Of a stretch of DNA of 64,000 bases, positions 37,870 through 45,188 are shown piece by piece. Both the position numbers and the translations under genes were made by a program. The DNA lies in the NCBI RefSeq assembly GCF_024362805.1, contig NZ_CP093299.1, positions 1,240,001-1,304,000 of the forward strand. The letters run 5' to 3'. Source of the DNA: Salipaludibacillus sp. LMS25. GTDB lineage: Bacteria > Bacillota > Bacilli > Bacillales > Salisediminibacteriaceae. The notes beneath the pieces were generated by a model. It did not search any database. It saw only the letters and a program-made list of their open reading frames with translations, and had not been told where the DNA came from. Positions within the stretch are counted from its first letter, which is position 1; each line of letters opens with the position of its first letter.

Positions 37870-38155
37870 ATGTTTAACTTCTCTCCTTTTGGTCTGGCTG
37901 CCTCTGTTTCCCTTTACAAGTACCCCTGTTTTTTTATTAATCTGATTATAGATTTTTTTAATGACCTTGAAAAGGGGGAAAATGATTAACTTAGTTCTCA
38001 CAGCGATTGGTTGTGTGAACAAGGGTTGTCAGTTAGTTAAGTTTGGCTTCGGAAATTTCCGCCCCCTGATGACTGTTAAGCTTCATCAAACTCTTCTTAC
38101 CATTCATATTACAAAGAGATATCATTAATTACCTTATACCTTTATAAACGGATGA

Positions 38156-39034
38156 TTACACAGGGAATAGTTCCTTAATATTCGCTTTAATAATTTCCAC
38201 ATATTCATCATTATCCATAATTTCAAAAGTTAATTGCGCTTTATATAAATGAGTTCCCGACTTCTTTAATTGTTTCATATAAAAACAGTTCATACCAGCT
38301 TGAAAATGCAGTTCTCCTAATAAATATAAACTTTCAAGTTGAGTGCACAGTCGAATTCCCTTTTGAGCATAAGCAAATGAATCGCGGTGTCTCCCAAGCA
38401 ACGTTAACGATTTTGTTAACCCGTAATAAATCCTAATTTTCGTTAAATCCATTTTCTTTTGACATTTATGCATTTCTCCTAGTGCCCGCTCATAATATTG
38501 AACAGAAAGAGTCAGCTCCCCCTCTTCATTGAAAATAATTCCGATACTATTGAGTATCTCAATTTCCGTTGCTGAATAAGGAGTTTTCGCCTTTGAACGT
38601 GTTAAATGTAAAGATTTTAACAGAACATCAAGAGATCTACGAAAGCCTTTCTTTAGATAATAACCTGAAATCCCTTCATGCCACATTAAAAATTGCTGAT
38701 GCTCAAGAGATGAAAAAACAGCATTTCTTTTTTCACTCTTTACTATATCATAAACTGTCCGATAGTCTTTTAATCTTATAGCTTTCCGCAGTTCATTCTT
38801 CACCTCGTTAATATAATCAAATCGTTGATTATGGGCCATATTAAAGAAATCATTAATATCAATCTCTAGCTTTTTAGCTATTTGGTAGAGCGTCGTACTT
38901 AATGGAACCACTTCTCCTTTTTCGATCCGACTAATTTGTGCTTGAGAGCAAATACCTTCAGCCAAGTCTGTCTGTGACATACCTGCTTTTTCTCTGTACA
39001 TCTTTATATTTTCGCCGATCAACTCATAATTCAT
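38156..39034 (-). CDS. PlcR/NprR-like quorum-sensing regulator (XRE HTH plus TPR)
   Basis: 292 residues. N-terminal XRE helix-turn-helix (about 5-62: IKMYREKAGMSQTDLAEGICSQAQISRIEKG), then a helical TPR region to the end (for example ILNSIGIIFNEEGELTLSVQYYERAL). Length, layout and the SxAQISRIEKGxxxP stretch match PlcR (285 residues) of the B. cereus group, an RRNPP-family regulator that binds a short exported-and-reimported peptide. The ATG follows AGGAGGG at 8 nt. The divergent gene at 39257 encodes a small exported peptide with PapR-like layout, strong context for this reading. Target genes and binding site unknown; no PlcR-box (TATGNAN4TNCATA) is visible here. Confidence 0.88.
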   Translation of the reverse strand: MNYELIGENIKMYREKAGMSQTDLAEGICSQAQISRIEKGEVVPLSTTLYQIAKKLEIDINDFFNMAHNQRFDYINEVKNELRKAIRLKDYRTVYDIVKSEKRNAVFSSLEHQQFLMWHEGISGYYLKKGFRRSLDVLLKSLHLTRSKAKTPYSATEIEILNSIGIIFNEEGELTLSVQYYERALGEMHKCQKKMDLTKIRIYYGLTKSLTLLGRHRDSFAYAQKGIRLCTQLESLYLLGELHFQAGMNCFYMKQLKKSGTHLYKAQLTFEIMDNDEYVEIIKANIKELFPV

Positions 39035-39093
39035 TGTCGTTTCCCTCCTAATCCTTAATTAAATGAGAACGAAACGTTATAAAACGACTCTTC

Positions 39094-39186
39094 AATTAGG
39101 CACGTCAGTTATCTCCCGCCTAAATAGAATTTATCTCTCCTCTCTATTTTGAGGTGGAAGTTTTAAGGACGATTATCTGTGATAAA
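39094..39186 (+). repeat. Type B structured repeat, copy 4 (no left hairpin)
   Basis: AATTAGGCACGTCAGTTATC, inner arms CCCGCCTAAATAGA / TCTCTATTTTGAGG, and the terminal GATTATCTGTGATAAA. It lies between the divergent regulator and peptide genes, ending 71 nt upstream of the peptide start, so it sits within their shared promoter region. Confidence 0.75.
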
Positions 39187-39256
39187 TAGAGGCATTTTCA
39201 ACAAACTGGAAAATTGTAGGGTGAAACAATTAAATTATATAAAGGGGGTGACATTA

Positions 39257-39385
39257 ATGAAAAAATATTTTATGGTGTTAAGTGTCGTAACGATACTAGT
39301 TGGTGGAATCGTTTCATTTAGTGGAGGAGACGCCTTTGCGATAAGAGATTTACCTAACCAGCATAGTGTACCAGATTCCTTTTAA
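39257..39385 (+). CDS. Small exported peptide, candidate PapR-like signal precursor
   Basis: 42 codons starting at ATG 39257 behind GGGGGTG (6 nt). The product is a Lys-Lys start, a hydrophobic core to about residue 22, a signal peptidase site after DAFA (residue 28), and a 14-residue mature part, IRDLPNQHSVPDSF. The last seven residues, HSVPDSF, align with the PapR heptapeptide ADLPFEF of B. cereus (Leu/Val-Pro-x-x-Phe end). It is divergent from the PlcR-like gene and followed by a terminator. That it is the peptide ligand of this regulator is inference; a small secreted peptide of other function is possible. Confidence 0.75.
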   Translation: MKKYFMVLSVVTILVGGIVSFSGGDAFAIRDLPNQHSVPDSF

Positions 39386-39402
39386 GTTTAAAAATCAGTG
39401 GG

Positions 39403-39437
39403 GTCAAAGCTTACTTAGCTTTGACTTCTTTTCTTTT
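39403..39437 (+). terminator. Terminator of the small peptide gene
   Basis: GTCAAAGC / GCTTTGAC stem with a 6-nt loop, followed by TTCTTTTCTTTT, 18 nt after the stop codon. Confidence 0.85.
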
Positions 39438-40059
39438 CTGGTTAAGTTTAATTTTAAGACGCTAACGTGTTCTTTTGTAGAGATTGAAAGGTACTTAAGT
39501 TGTTATTTCTAAAGAGGTCTATTCACTGACATGCAGCACTACCAACTATTATACTATATTAGAAATAATTTGAATTCAATAAAAAAATTGAATGGACTCT
39601 TCTCTCATAGAATCTATACACATTATAAGGAAATATCTAAAAACTTATAGACGTATACAGTTAAAACTCACATCTAGTTACGATATACCATCTAAAAGAA
39701 TTCTAAGTTAATTGCTATTTCTCCATGCTAACAGCTTCTATATACCGTTTTTTATTACTTTTGGACAAACATTAAAACCGTTTTCTTTTACGAGACGACC
39801 TTTTATTGATTTAATGAATTCTTCGAGTGTTCCCTGTATAGTGACTTTTTAATATATGACCGCCTATGTCCTATTAAAAAGTAAAATAGCTCAATTCAAA
39901 ACCATCTAAAGGATGATTATTAAAAAAATTAACGTTTATCACTTTTCAAACAAAACGGTTAAAAGACAAGTCACCTATTAATCGACTGTCTCAAATAGAT
40001 TTTTCCTAAAAAATACCAAACACCCCAAAGGACAAGTCTATCAAATTTCGGATAATCAG
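39438..40059. other. Intergenic region between the two signalling modules
   Basis: AT-rich; no intact gene seen. A decayed transposase lies at its right end (40060-40212), so the rest may be remains of the same insertion. Confidence 0.55.
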
Positions 40060-40212
40060 GAACTTGCTAATTTATTCCATTGTAAATCATAGTAACCATA
40101 TCTAAGTGAACTTTGGCACGTTCCCCAGTTTTGTATCTCCCTTGATTTAACTAAAGTCTTCTTTTAAATAACCAATGACGCGTTCAATGGCGGTACGTTG
40201 TTTATATTTTAT
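40060..40212 (-). pseudogene. DDE transposase C-terminal remnant, frameshifted
   Basis: Minus-strand translation gives KYKQRTAIERVIGYLKEDFS, then, after a one-base loss, NQGRYKTGERAKVHLDMVTM and IYNGIN. The pattern (RxAIERxxGYLKE..., RYxTGxRAKVHxDxVTxIYN) is the C-terminal end of IS-type DDE transposases. No start, no inverted repeats and no catalytic N-terminal part remain. Confidence 0.7.
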
Positions 40213-40217
40213 GAAAT

Positions 40218-40253
40218 AGAAATAAACCCTTAGTATACTAAGGGTTTATTTCT
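40218..40253. terminator. Perfect palindromic terminator after the Rap/Phr genes
   Basis: A 36-nt perfect palindrome with half-site AGAAATAAACCCTTAGTA. GC core plus T-rich minus strand end; 36 nt beyond the Phr stop codon. It could act in both directions. Confidence 0.8.
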
Positions 40254-40288
40254 AAAAGATTATGCTCTTTTTCGTTACATTTTGGAAA

Positions 40289-40438
40289 TCAAACGATGAT
40301 AGCTTTACCTTGAATTTCAAAAACGGCGCCCTCTGACATTGAATGGACTTGTTCAGTTTCAGCAACTCCCCAAGATGATGCACAAACTGTAAACGCTAAC
40401 ACACCTAAAATAATCGAATTGCTAACTATTTTTTTCAT
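40289..40438 (-). CDS. Phr-like signalling peptide precursor
   Basis: 49 residues: MKKIVSNSIILGVLAFTVCA begins an export signal with probable cleavage near SSWGVA/ETE, leaving a mature tail ending EIQGKAIIV. The ATG overlaps the rap stop by 4 nt (ATGA) with GGGGGAGGTGATC as ribosome binding site, the arrangement typical of rap-phr cassettes. Phr pro-peptides are exported, trimmed to 5-6 residues and reimported by Opp to inhibit the partner Rap. Which residues form the active peptide cannot be read from sequence; the C-terminal GKAIIV is one candidate. Confidence 0.8.
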   Translation of the reverse strand: MKKIVSNSIILGVLAFTVCASSWGVAETEQVHSMSEGAVFEIQGKAIIV

Positions 40439-41562
40439 ATGATCACCTCCCCCATTTTGACGATTTCTACTTTTGCTTGATGGGCTCTTTTCAAATACAT
40501 AGACGCCTTCTCAAAACAACCTTTTTCCTCAAAATAGCACCCAATATTGTAAGAAATCTCTACAATATCTGTCCAAAGGTTTAATTTTTCTAACTCTGCT
40601 AACCCTGCATTAATTAATGGTAAGGAATCAAATCGATATACGGCATGCAATAATTTAAATTTAGTCATGTATTCCTTGTTTTTTTCATTGTACGCTCTAT
40701 CAAAACCCTTTTCAAAAAACTGTAAGGCGATCTCTTTACTATCATCTTGATATAATGAATAGGTTAATTCATATAAGGTTTCTACACCAAAAAATGAGTC
40801 ATTATGTTCAGGAATACTAAGTGACATTTTAAAATGATCAACAGCAAGATCGAATTCTTTTTGCTTTTGATAACATAACCCTAAATTGTGGTGTGCCATA
40901 CCTAATGTGATCGGAAAAGCCATTTTTTCAGCTTTTTTTAAGACTCTATAATAAAAAACTTTCGCCTTATCATAATCATCTAAATCAACTAAATTAGCGG
41001 CTAATAACATTTCAGAATTTAAAGCTTTTTCTGCATAATTTCCATAGCATTTAAAAATGTTTAATGCTTTCTCTCCGTGCGTTATTGAAAAGAAATGTTG
41101 ATCGATACGATAAAAAGCATTTCCTAACTGATAATGAAATTCAGCTTTTTCAATATCATCACAAATAAACTTCAATTTATCTTCAGCAGATTGATAATAT
41201 TTAACTGCTTTTATATAATTTCTATTATAAAATTCATGTTGCCCACCAAAAAAATAGAAATAGTATTGAATCATATCTTCTGTTCTATCATAGCTTTCTT
41301 TTTCGAGCTTATTAAAAATTTCAGTCGTCTCATTTAAATTTTTAAGCATTATTTTATGACGAAAATCTAACAGAGTAAAATAAATAATTAAATTTTGATT
41401 TTTTTCCATAAACGGCAAAGATTCTTCGATTTCACGCTTCATTTTTATAGCTTTATTAACCTTGTTCTGTCTAATCGCGTTATACCATTCATTGAGCATT
41501 TCGGCTACGTTTTCTGATGCTATTTCTTCTATCAAAATCCCGTCATCCTCTCTCCTCAACAT
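40435..41562 (-). CDS. Rap-family protein (response regulator phosphatase or regulator)
   Basis: 375 residues, all-helical: N-terminal three-helix bundle (about 18-75) and TPR domain to the end (SITHGEKALNIFK, GMAHHNLGLCYQKQKEFDLAVDHFKMSL). The segment NEWYNAIRQNKV...MEKNQNLIIYFTLLDFRHKIML is characteristic of Rap proteins. Gln56 in MEKNQ becomes residue 47 if translation starts at TTG 41535, matching the Gln47 of RapH used to dephosphorylate Spo0F. AGGAGAGAGG lies before that TTG, while the ATG at 41562 has only a weak site, so the start is uncertain. Likely acts on Spo0F or a response regulator; coupled with the Phr-like gene. Confidence 0.9.
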   Translation of the reverse strand: MLRREDDGILIEEIASENVAEMLNEWYNAIRQNKVNKAIKMKREIEESLPFMEKNQNLIIYFTLLDFRHKIMLKNLNETTEIFNKLEKESYDRTEDMIQYYFYFFGGQHEFYNRNYIKAVKYYQSAEDKLKFICDDIEKAEFHYQLGNAFYRIDQHFFSITHGEKALNIFKCYGNYAEKALNSEMLLAANLVDLDDYDKAKVFYYRVLKKAEKMAFPITLGMAHHNLGLCYQKQKEFDLAVDHFKMSLSIPEHNDSFFGVETLYELTYSLYQDDSKEIALQFFEKGFDRAYNEKNKEYMTKFKLLHAVYRFDSLPLINAGLAELEKLNLWTDIVEISYNIGCYFEEKGCFEKASMYLKRAHQAKVEIVKMGEVII

Positions 41563-42213
41563 GCACTTTCACATTTTTTTTATTTATTGTCATTTTACTA
41601 CATATCCTAACATTTACAACAGCTATTTGTATAATAAAAGTTTTACAATTATATGGCCTTTATAGCTTTTTTTATATAAAAATTTAACTGGCCATCTCAG
41701 GGTGTTTTTTTTATGTTTAGGATTTAATATGTAAATATTGGATAATGAGAAGAAAAAGTCTCGCGGCATAGAGGATAGATGTCAATGGTTGAAAATACCG
41801 CTTCAAAACGGTAGGTAGATTCTAAATCGAATAAACCTTTCAGGTCAAATAGGCTTGTCTTATACTAGTCATAAAGGGAGTCTTCCTCCAGTCTGAGAGT
41901 TTGTTTGGTCACTAACTCATTCGACTTTTTGGGGGGTCCTCATTTTTTCTTGTCTTGAAAACCTTGTGTGACTTAGGTTTGAAATTATGAAATTTACTCA
42001 AGTACATAAACAATTAAAAACTGAAAAGAAAAAGATACTTAAAGGGATAATTTCTGATTTTTCATAGTTCTTTAGTATAATATGTTCGAATATGATTGCA
42101 AAAAAAAGGACATGCCTATTGATTTATTATTAGGATTGGTTTTTTAAAGTTCCTCATGCCAATACTTCTAGGCAAAAAAAAATGCAGAGAGTCTCTGCAA
42201 AAAAGGGGGGTTA
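41563..42213. other. Intergenic region upstream of rap
   Basis: AT-rich. The left end should contain the rap promoter and the right end a terminator (42173-42206). No gene recognised. Confidence 0.55.
42173..42206. terminator. Terminator of the 167-residue membrane protein gene
   Basis: TGCAGAGA / TCTCTGCA perfect stem (42183-42199) with A run on the left and A then G on the right; T run on the minus strand. Confidence 0.85.
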
Positions 42214-42717
42214 TTATTTCCAAAAGGTAATGGGATTGTGTTTTAAACTGTCCGGTTCTTTTTTCTGCCTTAAATACTGAAATCGACAGAACATATATAC
42301 TCCAATGACTACTGCCATACTTAACTCTTCTAGAATCATAACAATTATGTGTTCAAAGTAGCGGAGAATGGGTGCTTTTGTGTCCGTGTCAGTCATGGCC
42401 GGTAATTGATACGGATAGACATTTTGCCAATGGTTATTAGAATTCGCGACTGCCTTACTGCTTCCAGTATGCACATGTACGTCTCCCTGTCTGTTAATAA
42501 CCACTGTTTCACGACTGTTCTCCTGCCAATGTTCAAAAGAAGGGTCACCATACACATCTTGTCTGTTGCTCATTGTCTTTAACTCACTTTCGCTGTCAGC
42601 CTGTAACAAAGGGTCCTGAAATCTCACCGAATGAACATCTGGAATGTAAGTGGTCACCTTGAACACATACAATGACACAAACAATACCCCGACGAACACC
42701 GACAGCCTTTTGGCCAT
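42214..42717 (-). CDS. Hypothetical membrane protein with two terminal membrane segments
   Basis: Not recognised. 167 residues with a membrane segment about 6-25, a roughly 95-residue polar and probably extracellular middle part (many Asp, Asn, Ser; VVINRQGDVHVHTGSSKAV), and a second membrane segment about 127-148 followed by a basic cytoplasmic tail. The ATG follows AAGGAGG. Clean terminator downstream, no operon partners. No Cys or catalytic motif visible. Confidence 0.75.
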   Translation of the reverse strand: MAKRLSVFVGVLFVSLYVFKVTTYIPDVHSVRFQDPLLQADSESELKTMSNRQDVYGDPSFEHWQENSRETVVINRQGDVHVHTGSSKAVANSNNHWQNVYPYQLPAMTDTDTKAPILRYFEHIIVMILEELSMAVVIGVYMFCRFQYLRQKKEPDSLKHNPITFWK

Positions 42718-43130
42718 TTTTAAAACCTCCTTTTTAGATTGATCTTCATCATAACGTATTTTACAAATTGCTGATTTGGGCTTTATTTCTCTCTAGAGCT
42801 TTTCCACTTCTAAATTTAGCCATTTCCTTCGTTTAGTCCGCTACTATATACATTTAAGAATAAGCTTTGAAACTCGTTAAACACCTTTAAAAAATTTCCC
42901 TTGCCAGCATCTTACTCATAAAGCTAAGCTTCAATCAGTGGACGTTTTCCTTCATCCCCCACTGATTGTTCGTTTAACTTATGGGACCTTTAGGGGCAGT
43001 TTATCCCCACCTAAACTTTTCGGCCTTCTTAAGTTTTGCGGTGGGGGTTTTACGGCCCCTTAAGAGTGGGATAAAAAACCCAGAAGATTTTCCCTCTGGG
43101 ACGTCACTATGTATGCGCTATGCTTAATAC
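42718..43130. other. Intergenic region with type A copy 9
   Basis: Contains the repeat at 42918-43076; nothing else recognised. Confidence 0.65.
42918..43076 (+). repeat. Type A structured repeat, copy 9
   Basis: Left hairpin CAATCAGTGG / CCACTGATTG (42932-42968). Nested hairpin outer arms TTAGGGGCAG / CGGCCCCTTAA and inner arms CCCCACCTAAACTT / AAGTTTTGCGGTGGGG (about 43005-43047). Right end 54 nt beyond the panF stop. Confidence 0.93.
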
Positions 43131-44579
43131 TTACGCAGACTTTAATGATCGCATCACTTTGTCTTTTCCTAACCAACTAGCAAGAACGAATGTCATGAAG
43201 GAAAAAATAACAGGGAAGACGACCGTGTGCACACCAAACATGTGCGGGTAGAAATTATGAATACATGCATAGGTAATAATTCCCGTTACCATAGCCGTCA
43301 CGGCACCGTATTTATTCGCTCCCTGCCAGTAAAGGCCCATTACGATCGGCCAAATAAAGGCAGATTGTAACCCTCCAAAAGCAAATAAATTCATCCAAAT
43401 AAGAAGGTCGGGCGGACTGAGAGCAGCTGCAAAAATAGCAACTCCTAAAATGGACGTGACTAAAAAGCTCATACGCCTTACCTGTTTTTCTTCTGCGTCC
43501 GGTTGTATATAGTTTAGATAGATATCTTTAACAACGGCTGAACTGACAATGAGTAATAGAGAATCTACTGTAGACATAATGGCGGCGAGAGGAGCTGCTA
43601 GTACCATGCCTGCCAACCAAGGCGGTAGAACTTCCATTGTAATTAATGGCATCACCGTATCAGGGACCTCAATTCCTGGCATCACCGCTCTTGCAAATAC
43701 TCCAATTAAGTGCATTCCAAGCATAATAAACCCTACGACACACGTCCCTACAATGAGTGCTCTATGCATGGAACGAGCATTTTTATACGACATAGCTCTT
43801 ACTGCCACTTGTGGTAAAGCGAGCACTCCTACACCAACTAAAATCCAGAATGAGGAAACGTAAGCAGGTGTTAAGGAGCCGTCATGCCCGAACGGAGAAA
43901 TTAAATTTGGGTTTTCTGTTGCCAAATCAGTGATAATGGCAGAGATACCACCTCCTGCCACAATCGTCCCAATTAAAATAATAAGGGTGCCAAACACCAT
44001 TACAATTCCTTGTATCATATCTGTTAAAGCGACTGCTCTAAAGCCCCCGATTATGACATAAATTAAAACCGTCACTGCAAATATAAATAATGCCGTTGTA
44101 TATTCTAGCCCAGTAAGTGATTCAATTAACCTAGCACCGCCTACCCACTGGGCCACCATCGCTGAAAACAAAAAAATAATAATACTTGCTGCTGATATAA
44201 AAACAACTGTTCTGCTATTTCCATAGCGCTTTCTTAAAAAATCGATTAACGTGACCGCATCATATTTCCGAGCGTAAATAGCAAATTTTTTTCCCAGTAC
44301 CATTAAAACAAAATAGCCTGTGGCTACTTGTGCCATAGCAAGAAGAACCCAGCCTAACCCTTGGGTGTAGGCTGCTCCAGGACCACCGATGAAACTACTT
44401 GCACTCCCATATGTTGCGATCATTGTCATCGCTAAAACGAAGCCACCTAACTCTCGACTACCAAGAAAATATTCATGTAAAAACTGGTTTGATTTTTTTA
44501 CAAACCGGAGTGACCAAAAGCCTGCCCCAAATATAATAAAGAAAAATGTCATTAATGGTATAACAACTGCCCAGTTCAT
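43131..44579 (-). CDS. panF: Sodium/pantothenate symporter
   Basis: 482-residue SSS-family transporter with about 13 membrane segments, predicted to import pantothenate (coenzyme A precursor) with sodium. Family features: FLHEYFLGSRELGGFVLAMTMIATYGSASSFIGGPGAAY at residues about 33-71 and LAAPLAAIMSTVDSLLLIVSSAVVKDIY later. Its ATG overlaps the stop of the upstream YhdT-like gene by 4 nt; the YhdT-PanF pair is also found in enterobacteria, which supports pantothenate over other SSS substrates. The small partner probably aids assembly. Confidence 0.9.
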   Translation of the reverse strand: MNWAVVIPLMTFFFIIFGAGFWSLRFVKKSNQFLHEYFLGSRELGGFVLAMTMIATYGSASSFIGGPGAAYTQGLGWVLLAMAQVATGYFVLMVLGKKFAIYARKYDAVTLIDFLRKRYGNSRTVVFISAASIIIFLFSAMVAQWVGGARLIESLTGLEYTTALFIFAVTVLIYVIIGGFRAVALTDMIQGIVMVFGTLIILIGTIVAGGGISAIITDLATENPNLISPFGHDGSLTPAYVSSFWILVGVGVLALPQVAVRAMSYKNARSMHRALIVGTCVVGFIMLGMHLIGVFARAVMPGIEVPDTVMPLITMEVLPPWLAGMVLAAPLAAIMSTVDSLLLIVSSAVVKDIYLNYIQPDAEEKQVRRMSFLVTSILGVAIFAAALSPPDLLIWMNLFAFGGLQSAFIWPIVMGLYWQGANKYGAVTAMVTGIITYACIHNFYPHMFGVHTVVFPVIFSFMTFVLASWLGKDKVMRSLKSA

Positions 44580-44878
44580 TCCTGTCCTCCTTCTGACTCA
44601 TTATCAGGTTCGTTATCCTCAAAAGATACGTATGTAAAAAAGCCTTTGACGACGATTAGAACTAGCACAGCCATTACGATAAATCCGAGGATACAGCTAT
44701 AAAAAAACCACGCGGGAAAGCCGAACACATATGTATAGTCTTCTACAGGACCTGAGCCAAGCCCATAAGCAAACCCGTACCACCAACCAAAATTTATAAG
44801 AACAAGTCCAACTCCTATCAATGCCTCTCTATTCGCTATTTTAAACCGAGGATCATTTTGATGATTGTCACGACTCAT
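44576..44878 (-). CDS. YhdT family (DUF997) small membrane protein
   Basis: 100 residues with two membrane segments (about 20-40 and 55-78). The family signature includes EALIGVGLVLINFGWWYGFAYGLGSG and the FGFPAWFFYSCI segment. Acidic C-terminal tail. Overlaps panF by 4 nt and so is translated with it; YhdT is the usual companion of PanF. Precise role unknown. The ATG follows GGGAGGT. Confidence 0.9.
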   Translation of the reverse strand: MSRDNHQNDPRFKIANREALIGVGLVLINFGWWYGFAYGLGSGPVEDYTYVFGFPAWFFYSCILGFIVMAVLVLIVVKGFFTYVSFEDNEPDNESEGGQE

Positions 44879-45188
44879 GGCAGAACCTCCCTTTCTTATC
44901 TCTATTAGCCATTTTCTCTACTCAAACTAAGTTCCCTATGTATCACTTCTAACTTCAAAAATAGTCCCGACTTCAGATCTACCCTCAGTCAGAATAGTAT
45001 CGGCTGGCTAACCGTGGCTAATGAGAGTCACGCCTTTTCTATTTTAACTCATTTTAGTTACTTATTCCTCAATTATCGTATAGAGGCGTACAGAGACGAT
45101 TTTAGGTAAAGTAGTTTATCCTTTGCTTCTACACGCAAAAGAACAGACGTCCATAGAAGGACATCTGTTCTTAATTAGTGGCTCACAA
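44879..45188. other. Intergenic region between ppc and the YhdT-like gene
   Basis: Only the ppc terminator (45138-45172) is recognised. Confidence 0.6.
45138..45172 (-). terminator. Terminator of ppc
   Basis: AAGAACAGACGTCC and GGACATCTGTTCTT pair around ATAGAA, with TTTT on the minus strand; 17 nt beyond the stop codon. Confidence 0.85.

Noticed and set aside
38040..38115. Short minus-strand frame (24 codons) between the PlcR-like gene and putP, considered as a tandem signal peptide
   Set aside because: No ribosome binding site and no export signal; the divergent 42-codon gene fits far better.
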